DNA from: Bacteroidota bacterium | GTDB lineage: Bacteria > Bacteroidota > Bacteroidia > Chitinophagales > Chitinophagaceae | Assembly: GCA_023423835.1 (NCBI GenBank) | Contig: JAFAEW010000069.1 | Span: forward strand, 1 to 9,420 | Reading direction: 5' to 3' | Length of the DNA stretch: 9,420 nt | In this document: in pieces, positions 1 to 7,219 of the stretch | Layout: every line of letters starts with the position of its first letter | Position numbering within the stretch: position 1 is the stretch's first letter | Made by a program: the position numbers and the translations under genes | Notes under the pieces: generated by a model | The model's database searches: none | What the model was told of the DNA's origin: nothing | What the model saw: only the letters and a program-made list of their open reading frames with translations

Positions 1-42
1 AGATCCTAAGTCTAGTGCGTCTGCCAGTTTCGCCACATCCGC
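1..42 (-). tRNA. tRNA-Leu(UAG), 5' part only, cut by window edge
   Basis: Read on the minus strand, the segment starts GCGGATGTGGCG at position 42 and continues through a D-arm (GCG stem, loop containing AACTGGCAGA, CGC) into an anticodon arm. The 5' side of the anticodon stem is CTAGA (15-11), the loop is CTTAGGA (10-4), and the start of the closing strand (TCT) follows. Positions 34-36 of the tRNA are therefore TAG (window 8-6), which reads leucine CUN codons. The sequence resembles bacterial class II leucine tRNAs. The variable arm, T-arm and acceptor 3' side lie to the left of the window, so the long variable arm that would prove class II cannot be seen. The identity rests on the anticodon and the D-arm. 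Confidence 0.9.
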
Positions 43-260
43 TTTTGAAAGCAAAGTTCTGCTTCCTTCTTTTAATCGGGGCGCAAAAATAGGGATTTAA
101 TACCAAAGAGCGTTTCTTTTCAACAAAAAAAGCTTACTGAAATCTTAAAGCCTGCAGCAGGATAGGAACGGGAATATTTTTTGGAAAGATTAAAATTAAA
201 TAAAAAAAAAGCTATAATTTTAAATTTATTTTGTTAACGGTTACCGATAAAAATTTATCT
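43..260. other. Divergent intergenic region between tRNA-Leu and T9SS cargo gene
   Basis: This gap of just over 200 bases separates two divergent units. It holds the tRNA -7 box (84-91) and, nearer the plus-strand gene, a very A/T-rich stretch (about 173-235). Imperfect -7 candidates for the plus-strand gene are TAATTTTA at 215-222 and TATTTTG at 227-233. Each differs from TAnnTTTG by one base or one base of spacing, and neither has a TTG at the right distance upstream, so I do not call a promoter. No small open frame or structured RNA is evident. Confidence 0.4.
84..91 (-). promoter_or_regulatory. Bacteroidota-type -7 box for the tRNA-Leu
   Basis: On the minus strand these bases read TATTTTTG, an exact match to the TAnnTTTG -7 consensus described for Bacteroidota sigma-70 (SigABfr). 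Transcription would start a few bases downstream, giving a leader of roughly 35 nt before the tRNA 5' end at 42. I see no convincing TTG -33 element at the usual spacing: the nearest TTTG (106-103) is too close and the TTG at 123-121 is too far. The call rests on the -7 box and on its position. Confidence 0.5.
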
Positions 261-1442
261 ATGAAACAGAAGCAAACCCTAAAAATTGCTGCTTTGTTCG
301 CAGCTTCTATCTTAACAACTAATCTGTTGAATGCGCAACAGGGAAAATTCGCCCTTAATAATTCTATTAGTCCGCTGAAAAATTATTCGGTGACCGGCGA
401 CAGTCATCCCTTTTTCGTGGATATAGATGGCGACGGTGACCTGGATTGCTTTAGCGGCGAATTTAACTATAATGGGAAAGGGACCTCCTTCTCAAGCATC
501 CATTTCTTTAAAAATGAAGGAAGCAATGCGTATCCGCTGTTTAAGAAAATTTCGGGGAAAGACAATCCGCTCGGCGAAGTGCAGATTTACGGCCTTGCAA
601 ATCCTGTATTTGTAGATATTGATAACGACGGATTGGTCGATTGTTTTATCGGATCCGATGCAGGAACCGTTTACTTTTATAAAAATACGGGAACAACAAC
701 TCAACCGCAGTTTGAAAAACAACCGGTAAGTCAGAATCCGCTGCACCTTGTGAAATACAGCGATTTTGATTTCGTAAATGCCGCGTTTGCCGACCTTGAT
801 AATGATGGCGACTTTGACTGTCTCATCACCGACCGGTACGGAAATGAAGGCTATTTTGTGAATAAAGGCACAAGGGAAAATCCGGAATTTGAAAAAGCAT
901 CTCCGGCTCAGGATCCGTTCCGGTTCCTGGCCAGCAACGAGATCAAAGGAATTAGTTTTTTTGATTGGAATAAAGATGGCCTCACAGATCTTTTTGTAGG
1001 AAATGCGATGTTCAAAAATGTTGGATCCAAAATCGCCCCGTCCTTTCAAAAGGTAAATGACAATTCTCCCGAACTTTCCGCTTACGCCTCAGATTTACCA
1101 ATCCGCTGGGTTGATCTGAATAACGATGGAAAAATGGAAGCCGTGAGAGGAACTACAGGTGGCTCTTTTGATTATTTGACGGTAAAAGCAGTTGCGGAAA
1201 AGGTAAAATTGAATGTAGCAGCCTATCCCAATCCCACCCGCGAGCAATTCACTATTTATCTTCCGAATAAATCAGATGAATCAGTATTTGTGAAAGTAAC
1301 AGATGCAACCGGTAAAACGGTATTGAATTTTAAGTCTGATAACAACACGATTGTGTTTGGAAAAACCTTAAAATCAGGCAGCTATTTTCTTCAGGTCAAC
1401 AACGGTAATGACGTGATGACGCAAAAACTCATTAAAGAGTAA
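261..1442 (+). CDS. Secreted FG-GAP/VCBS repeat protein with T9SS type A sorting domain
   Basis: The 393-residue product is predicted to be exported by Sec and then taken across the outer membrane by the type IX secretion system. I chose the ATG at 261 because it directly begins a signal peptide: MKQKQ, a hydrophobic run, and cleavage near LLNA|QQ at residue 25. The frame is also open back to a TTG at 231. Five calcium-loop-like motifs of the form DxDxDGxxD lie near residues 54-62, 119-127, 178-186, 235-243 and 285-293. The last is degenerate and ends in Glu. Most are followed by an N-x-G-T/S...P-x-F segment, as in FG-GAP/VCBS beta-propeller repeats. Residues from about 318 to the end form a Por_Secre_tail-like domain, with the AYPNPT motif, a KVTDATGK core and the final QKLIKE. 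The ligand or role is unknown. There is no catalytic domain, so an adhesin or surface-structural role is only a guess. The protein has just three cysteines, all at equivalent repeat positions. No Shine-Dalgarno sequence precedes the start. Confidence 0.88.
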   Translation: MKQKQTLKIAALFAASILTTNLLNAQQGKFALNNSISPLKNYSVTGDSHPFFVDIDGDGDLDCFSGEFNYNGKGTSFSSIHFFKNEGSNAYPLFKKISGKDNPLGEVQIYGLANPVFVDIDNDGLVDCFIGSDAGTVYFYKNTGTTTQPQFEKQPVSQNPLHLVKYSDFDFVNAAFADLDNDGDFDCLITDRYGNEGYFVNKGTRENPEFEKASPAQDPFRFLASNEIKGISFFDWNKDGLTDLFVGNAMFKNVGSKIAPSFQKVNDNSPELSAYASDLPIRWVDLNNDGKMEAVRGTTGGSFDYLTVKAVAEKVKLNVAAYPNPTREQFTIYLPNKSDESVFVKVTDATGKTVLNFKSDNNTIVFGKTLKSGSYFLQVNNGNDVMTQKLIKE

Positions 1443-1471
1443 TGTATAGAAATTAATTTTAATAAATCAGG

Positions 1472-1498
1472 AAGGCCTTCGGGCCTTTTTTTATTTTT
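1472..1498 (+). terminator. Rho-independent terminator of the T9SS cargo gene
   Basis: The stem AAGGCC (1472-1477) pairs perfectly with GGCCTT (1482-1487) around a TTCG tetraloop closed by C-G, a very stable loop type. A T-tract at 1486-1492 follows, then one A and five more Ts. It lies 29 bases after the stop codon at 1440-1442, so it should end that transcript and separate the gene from the alpha-2-macroglobulin gene downstream. Confidence 0.92.
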
Positions 1499-1499
1499 G
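1492..1499 (+). promoter_or_regulatory. Candidate -7 box for the alpha-2-macroglobulin gene
   Basis: TATTTTTG matches TAnnTTTG exactly and lies about 80 bases before the ATG at 1579, but it is embedded in the T-rich tail of the preceding terminator. T-rich tails can produce such a match by chance, and no clear -33 TTG is seen upstream, where the terminator stem sits. It is the best promoter candidate in the 136-base gap. Use of this box would give a leader of roughly 70 nt. Confidence 0.4.
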
Positions 1500-1578
1500 T
1501 ATCGAAAGGTTCAATATTAAAAGGACATTAAAGTTCAGGCTAATTATTTACCTTTCCTTACTGCCAAAACAAAATGAT

Positions 1579-4500
1579 ATGAAATTACCGTTGCTACCGG
1601 AGAGCTATAAATTGTTTTCTTTTTTACTGTTGGCTTTTGTCATTTCAGCGGGCTGCAATCATCCCACTGAAATGGTAACTGTTAATCCTGCATTCAGCAA
1701 ATACATTGAGCGATACACTTCGGGTACCGTGTCAAAGAAGAATACCATTCGCGTGCAACTGGCAATTGATGCACCCGTCACCCATAGCTTAAACGAAACA
1801 TTGGCGGATCCGTTGTTTCAATTCACTCCCGCAGTAAAAGGTAAGGCTTACTGGATTGATGCAAGAACGGTAGAATTCAAACCCGATCAGGACCTGACCC
1901 CCGGCCAACTTTATCTCGTGTCTTTCAAGCTATCGAAGATTTTGAAAGTCCCGAATGATTATGCTGATTTTAAATTCAACCTGCAGGTGCTGAAGCCCGC
2001 TTTCCTGGTTGAGGAATATGGATTAACTGCCGATGATGCAGAAAAAATGACACTGAAAGGCATGTTTTCCACAGCCGATGTGGAGGAAGCCGCAAAAGTT
2101 GAAAAGATGCTGGCGGCAACCATTGGAAACGAGAAAGCTCCCATAACCTGGATGCACGACGAAACCTCAAAGTATCACGGGTTTGTGATAAATAATATTC
2201 AACGAAAAACTTCAGCCCGCATCTTAACGCTTGCATGGAACGGTCAGGCATTGGGATCGGAAAATAAAGGATCAAAAGCGATTGAAATTCCCGCCCTCGG
2301 TGATTTTAAGGTGTTGAATATCCGACCGGCTATCGACAATCAGCCTTATGCTGTTGTTCAATTCAGCGATCTTCTCGCAACCGGCCAGATGCTCGAAGGC
2401 TTGATCGGAATGAGTGAACAGGAAAACCTCAGTTTCACAATTTCCGGAAGTGAAGTGAAACTATTTGGAGGTAAAGAGTTGGAGGGAAATTATACTGTAA
2501 ATGTGCACGAAGGAATCGAAAACATCAGCGGAAAAAAACTCGAAAACCCATTCGTAGCGAACCTGTTTTTTGAAAATCGTCTTCCTTCTGTAAAGATCAA
2601 AGGCAGGGGAACGCTCTTGCCCAACAGTACGGGAAAACTCACACTTCCTTTTGAGGCGATAAATTTGAAGGCGATTGATATTTCGATCGTAAAAATCTTT
2701 GAATCTAACATCCCTCAGTTTTTGCAGCAAAATGCGCTGGATGGATATAACCAGCTACGCGAAGTCGCCAGGCCGGTTGTGCAGTCAACCTTACGGCTTG
2801 ATAATGATATCACGCTCAATCTGCATAAAAGAAACAATTTCCTCATCAATCTTGACGAATATGTGCGGGCCGAACCCGGTGCTATTTATCGCGTCACACT
2901 GGCTTTTGCGCCTGAATATTCCATCTATGCCTGTGAAAACGCGGTTACGGCAACCAAGGATGAGGAGTACGATTATTATTGGGCCGGTCAACCACAGGCC
3001 GATGATCAGGGTACATTCTGGAGACGGTATGAAGATTATTATCCCTTCGGATACAATTGGGAGTTGAGAGACGATCCCTGCAGTCCCTCTTACTACAACC
3101 GCGAACGTTTTGCCTCCATAAACATTCTTGCAAGCAATATCGGATTGACTGCTAAGCAGGGAAATAATAATTCATTGTTTGTAGCTGTAAACGACATCAT
3201 TTCAACAGCACCGATGAATAACATAGATCTCGAGGTGTACAACTACCAACAGCAGATCATTGGCAAAGGCAGAAGTACGGGAGATGGAACCGCCGTCATT
3301 GAGTTGAAATCGAAGCCGTTTTTGCTGATCGCGAAAAAGGGCAATGAAAGAGGTTACCTGAAACTCGAGGAGGGTGTTTCCCTTCCATTGGGAAGATTTG
3401 AGGTGGAAGGTGAGGAGGTGAAAGAAGGCCTTAAAGGATTTATTTTTGGTGAAAGAGGTGTATGGAGACCCGGAGACTCGCTGTTTTTAAGCTGTGTAAT
3501 CGATGATAAGGAGAACCGCCTGCCACACGATCATCCTATTGAGATGGACCTTATTTCTCCCCGAGGACAGGTTTATCGAAAACTGATACAGGTTAATGCT
3601 TCTGACGGTTTTAATGTATTCAAAACAAATACCGATCCGGATGCACCAACGGGCAACTGGATTTGCAGGGTAAAGATTGGCGGCGCCACTTTCGAGAAAA
3701 AGCTGAAGATTGAAACGGTGATGCCTAATAGACTGAAAATAGATGTGAACTTCAATGGCCTCAAGTCATTCTCTAAAAATCAACCGGTTAACGGATTGCT
3801 CACTGCCCAATGGCTGTTTGGAGCGCCGGCAAAAAATCTGAAGGCGAGGGTTGATGCACAGCTTTATAAAAAGAAGACCGCATTTCCAAGCTTTGAGGGC
3901 TACATATTCGATAATCCAACAACTTCCTATACTTCACAATCGGTCAATCTGTTTGACGGAACAACGGATGAACAGGGCAGGGCCATCATTCATCCCAAAT
4001 TTACTTCAGGAGCCCAGGCTCCGGGACAACTTCTCGCCAACATCATGGTGCGGGTTTTCGAGCCCGGCGGAAACTTCAGTATAGACAACTTCGCAATGCC
4101 CTACAATCCTTATTCAAGTTACGTAGGAATCAAAATTCCTGAACCGAAGTCGCAATGGGGATGGTTGCAGGCCGGACAGTCGCATCCGTTTTCAATTGTA
4201 AATGTCAACGATGAGGGAAAGCTGGTTCAATCCAATACTATGACCCAAATAGAACTGTATAAAATTCAGTGGAGTTGGTGGTGGGATAAGAGCGGCGATG
4301 ATTTGACCAACTTTTCTCAAAATGAATACAATAAACTGATCAGAAAGGATACGCTTCAATTAAAATCCGGCAAAGGAATCTATTCAATAAATATTCCCGA
4401 AGAAAACTGGGGACGTTATCTCATACTGGTAAAAGATATGAACAGCGGTCATACAACGGGAGGCACTTTTTACATCGATGATATGAGCTGGCAAAAAAGA

Positions 4501-7134
4501 TCAGATAACGAAAAGTTTTCGGCTGCTGCTTTACTTTCTTTTTCATCCGATAAGCAAAAGTATGCGGTAGGAGACAATGTGCAGCTAACTATTCCCAGCA
4601 GTAAAGGTGGAAAAGCATTGATCAGCATTGAATCCGGAACCAAGGTGGTGAAAACATTTTGGGTAAACACCGATTCCGCATTCACAAAATTTTCCTTCAA
4701 GGCCGAAAGTTCGATGTTGCCAAATGTATATGTGAATATCAGCATGCTGCAACCGCATGCGCAGACAATCAACGACCGTCCCATAAGGATGTACGGTGTG
4801 ATTCCAATAATGATTGAAGACAAAAATTCGGTGCTAAAGCCGGTTATCCAAATGCCGGAGGTGATAGAGCCGGAAACAAACAGTTATATCTCCGTGAAAG
4901 AAGCCGGCAATAAAAACATGACCTATGTGATTGCCCTGGTGGATGAAGGATTGCTTGACCTCACACATTTCAAAACACCCGATCCCCACGAAGCCTTTTT
5001 TGCCAAGGAGGCATTGGGCGTAAAAAGCTGGGATGTGTACGATGACGTTATTGGCGCCTGGGGAACCGAATTTGCGAGAATGTTAACCATCGGCGGCGAT
5101 GAAGAGGCGACAATGGCCGCCCGGACCAGGAAGGCTAATCGTTTTAAACCCGTGGTAAAATTTCTCGGACCGTTTCAATTGAAAGGAGGAACCGCTACGC
5201 ATGCTTTCAAACTGCCACAATATATGGGAAGTATCAGGGCAATGGTAGTTGCAGCGGGTGATAATGGCTATGGAAAGGCAGAAAAATCTGTAACCGTTAA
5301 AAAGCCCCTGATGGTACAGGCAACAATGCCGAGAGTGTTAGGGCCGCTCGAAGAAATAAATATTCCCGTCAATGTATTTACAACGGAAGCAGGAATTAAA
5401 AATGTAAATATCAGGCTTGAAGCAAACAACAGGATAGATGCTTCCGGAACCGAAAATCTAAGCTTCACTCAACCGGGTGAAAAGATGGTTTATTTCAAGG
5501 CAAAGGCGAAGGAGCTGACCGGGATCGGGAAGATAAAGATTATCGCAACTTCCGGAAAAAATACAGACGTTGCAGAAATTGAATTTGATATCCGCAATGC
5601 AAATCAGCCGGTTACAGAAGTAATTCCGGCAGTCCTGAATCCCGGTCAGTCAATTTCAAAAACCATTGCAATGATCGGAAGTCCTGATCAGGCGAAGGCA
5701 ATCGTTGAGATCTCCTCTATACCGGCTATTGATCTCGAAAAAAGATTGAGTTATCTGATCGACTATCCCCACGGATGTGTGGAACAGATTACCTCTACGG
5801 CTTTCCCGCAACTCTTTCTCAATCAATTGATCTACCTGAATGAACAAAGCAAGAAGAATATTGATGGAAATATCCGTTCTGCCATCCGCCGAATTGCGAA
5901 TTTCCAGACGGTTGATGGCGGATTCAGTTATTGGCCGGGCGGAAATATTGCGGATGAATGGGGAACGAGTTATGCCGGTCACTTTCTCTTGTCCGCCGCT
6001 TCGCAGGGTTACAACGTGTCTTCTGTCCTGTTGCAACAATGGCGGCAATATGAACGGCAGAAATCATTGAACTGGAACGTCACCGACCAGCCGCAAATCG
6101 GATCGGATCTTTCACAGGCCTACCGCTTGTATCTGCTGGCACTGGCAAAAGCACCGGAACTCGGCGCCATGAACCGTTTGAAGGAATATAAGTTTCTGTC
6201 GCCGCAGGCTAAATGGAGGCTCGCAGCGGCTTATCAACTCGCAGGGCAATCGCAAACGGCCTTAAATTTAATCAGCGGCTTGCCTGTCACCTTCGGAAAT
6301 ACGAAATATCCCGGTATTACTTATGGCAGTGAACTGAGGGATGAGGCAATGGTGCTTGAAACCTTAACACTATTGAACCGGAAAGGTGAAGCGCAAATGC
6401 TCGTGCAGTCCGTGGCAGCCAAGTTGTCGCAGCAGCAATGGTACAGCACGCAAACCACCGCCTATTCCCTTATCGCTATCGCGAAATATTCGGGACACAA
6501 TGCCGGTGGCGAAAAAATAAAAGTCAATGGACAAATCCAGGCAAAAAAGCTGGAAATAAATTCGCCCTTACCCGTTTCACAAACTCCTGTTGATTTTCAA
6601 AATGGAAAGGCAGAGATCCGGATAACAAATTCGGGAAATAATGTCTTGTATGTAAGGCTGATCAATAGTGGATTGCCTGCTGCGGTTGAGCCCGCTCCGG
6701 TTGTTAATCATCCGGATATTTTACAGGTAAAAGTGGAATATTTATCTGCAACCGGGCAGCCGCTCGATATCACAAAATTGAAACAGGGAACGGATTTCAT
6801 TTCTAAGGTCACGATCAAAAATCCCGGACGGCGGGGGAACTATGAGCGTCTGGTTTTATCGCAAATATTTCCGGGCGGTTGGGAAATTTTAAATACCAGA
6901 TTGTTCAACAGCGAAGGCGCCTTTAAATCTTCTCCTTTCGATTACATGGATATCAGGGACGACCGGGTTAATTATTATTTCGGATTAAAGGAAAACCAAG
7001 CAGCAACCTATTACGTGCAATTGAATGCGGCCTATAGCGGGAGGTATTTCTGGCCGGGTGTGTATTGCGAGGCGATGTATGACCATACAGTAAATGGAGG
7101 GTTATCGGGAAAATGGGTGGAAGTGACAGAATAG
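1579..7134 (+). CDS. Bacterial alpha-2-macroglobulin family lipoprotein with intact thioester motif
   Basis: The 1851-residue protein belongs to the bacterial alpha-2-macroglobulin family (relatives include E. coli YfhM). These proteins are thought to trap proteases in the periplasm by covalent capture. A signal peptide ends in a lipobox-like ISAGC with the lipidated Cys at 26. The following NHPTE shows no obvious surface-export signal, so a periplasm-facing membrane anchor is inferred. An Ig-like MG1 region spans about 55-145, with its YWIDARTVEFKPD segment. The MG2 signature GERGVWRPGDS lies near 624-634 and the family-typical WSWWWD at 898-903. A conserved VDEGLLDLT (about 1121-1129) precedes a short bait-like segment rich in Arg and Lys (about 1172-1191). 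The A2M domain FLGPFQL starts at 1195. The thioester motif YPHGCVEQ has Cys1400 and Gln1403. The alpha/alpha toroid thioester domain runs to about 1640 and contains GGFSYWPGG, and a C-terminal MG10-like domain covers about 1713-1851. The length suits the family and no frameshift is visible. The start at 1579 is the one that yields the signal peptide. No Shine-Dalgarno sequence is seen. No pbpC-like gene lies directly downstream. Confidence 0.95.
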   Translation: MKLPLLPESYKLFSFLLLAFVISAGCNHPTEMVTVNPAFSKYIERYTSGTVSKKNTIRVQLAIDAPVTHSLNETLADPLFQFTPAVKGKAYWIDARTVEFKPDQDLTPGQLYLVSFKLSKILKVPNDYADFKFNLQVLKPAFLVEEYGLTADDAEKMTLKGMFSTADVEEAAKVEKMLAATIGNEKAPITWMHDETSKYHGFVINNIQRKTSARILTLAWNGQALGSENKGSKAIEIPALGDFKVLNIRPAIDNQPYAVVQFSDLLATGQMLEGLIGMSEQENLSFTISGSEVKLFGGKELEGNYTVNVHEGIENISGKKLENPFVANLFFENRLPSVKIKGRGTLLPNSTGKLTLPFEAINLKAIDISIVKIFESNIPQFLQQNALDGYNQLREVARPVVQSTLRLDNDITLNLHKRNNFLINLDEYVRAEPGAIYRVTLAFAPEYSIYACENAVTATKDEEYDYYWAGQPQADDQGTFWRRYEDYYPFGYNWELRDDPCSPSYYNRERFASINILASNIGLTAKQGNNNSLFVAVNDIISTAPMNNIDLEVYNYQQQIIGKGRSTGDGTAVIELKSKPFLLIAKKGNERGYLKLEEGVSLPLGRFEVEGEEVKEGLKGFIFGERGVWRPGDSLFLSCVIDDKENRLPHDHPIEMDLISPRGQVYRKLIQVNASDGFNVFKTNTDPDAPTGNWICRVKIGGATFEKKLKIETVMPNRLKIDVNFNGLKSFSKNQPVNGLLTAQWLFGAPAKNLKARVDAQLYKKKTAFPSFEGYIFDNPTTSYTSQSVNLFDGTTDEQGRAIIHPKFTSGAQAPGQLLANIMVRVFEPGGNFSIDNFAMPYNPYSSYVGIKIPEPKSQWGWLQAGQSHPFSIVNVNDEGKLVQSNTMTQIELYKIQWSWWWDKSGDDLTNFSQNEYNKLIRKDTLQLKSGKGIYSINIPEENWGRYLILVKDMNSGHTTGGTFYIDDMSWQKRSDNEKFSAAALLSFSSDKQKYAVGDNVQLTIPSSKGGKALISIESGTKVVKTFWVNTDSAFTKFSFKAESSMLPNVYVNISMLQPHAQTINDRPIRMYGVIPIMIEDKNSVLKPVIQMPEVIEPETNSYISVKEAGNKNMTYVIALVDEGLLDLTHFKTPDPHEAFFAKEALGVKSWDVYDDVIGAWGTEFARMLTIGGDEEATMAARTRKANRFKPVVKFLGPFQLKGGTATHAFKLPQYMGSIRAMVVAAGDNGYGKAEKSVTVKKPLMVQATMPRVLGPLEEINIPVNVFTTEAGIKNVNIRLEANNRIDASGTENLSFTQPGEKMVYFKAKAKELTGIGKIKIIATSGKNTDVAEIEFDIRNANQPVTEVIPAVLNPGQSISKTIAMIGSPDQAKAIVEISSIPAIDLEKRLSYLIDYPHGCVEQITSTAFPQLFLNQLIYLNEQSKKNIDGNIRSAIRRIANFQTVDGGFSYWPGGNIADEWGTSYAGHFLLSAASQGYNVSSVLLQQWRQYERQKSLNWNVTDQPQIGSDLSQAYRLYLLALAKAPELGAMNRLKEYKFLSPQAKWRLAAAYQLAGQSQTALNLISGLPVTFGNTKYPGITYGSELRDEAMVLETLTLLNRKGEAQMLVQSVAAKLSQQQWYSTQTTAYSLIAIAKYSGHNAGGEKIKVNGQIQAKKLEINSPLPVSQTPVDFQNGKAEIRITNSGNNVLYVRLINSGLPAAVEPAPVVNHPDILQVKVEYLSATGQPLDITKLKQGTDFISKVTIKNPGRRGNYERLVLSQIFPGGWEILNTRLFNSEGAFKSSPFDYMDIRDDRVNYYFGLKENQAATYYVQLNAAYSGRYFWPGVYCEAMYDHTVNGGLSGKWVEVTE

Positions 7135-7180
7135 GGCGAGGTTTTTCGCGGCCTGCGTCACTGCCCTTTTTTCTTTTTTC
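7133..7180 (+). terminator. Probable terminator of the alpha-2-macroglobulin gene
   Basis: AGGGC (7133-7137) can pair with GCCCT (7163-7167), and an inner CGC/GCG pair (7147-7149 with 7155-7157) is possible. A long pyrimidine tail of T-runs broken by single Cs follows to about 7180. The stem begins inside the TAG stop codon (7132-7134). The internal loop is large, so the stem is less convincing than the terminator at 1472, but the strong T-tail right after the closing arm supports the call. Confidence 0.6.
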
Positions 7181-7219
7181 TTATCTTCAATAATTAAGAT
7201 CAAAAAAATTGGATATACT

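Noticed and set aside
1..42. The tRNA-Leu as an attachment site for an integrated element
   Set aside because: Integration normally uses the tRNA 3' part, which lies outside the window. No integrase, direct repeat or foreign-looking gene is present on the visible side.
231..260. TTG at 231 as an upstream start for the T9SS cargo protein
   Set aside because: It would place ten polar residues before an otherwise ideal signal peptide that begins at the ATG at 261.
492..1049. Long open frame (185 codons) on the minus strand inside the T9SS cargo gene
   Set aside because: It is wholly antisense to a gene with a clear signal peptide, repeats and sorting domain. Its translation shows no domain or signal, and its openness follows from the repeated Asp-rich codons on the other strand.
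1395..1403. A hidden new defence or secretion system spread over the window
   Set aside because: All four protein genes belong to recognisable families and are separated by terminator-like structures or strand changes. There are no toxin, nuclease-effector, reverse transcriptase, repeat-array or phage-like genes to support such a system.
2699..3067. Open frame of 122 codons on the plus strand inside the alpha-2-macroglobulin gene
   Set aside because: It lies in another frame of a gene with continuous family homology, and its translation has no recognisable feature.
5656..6048. Open frame of 130 codons on the minus strand across the thioester region
   Set aside because: It is antisense to the best-conserved part of the alpha-2-macroglobulin. 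The composition looks like a frame shadow and no start context is seen.
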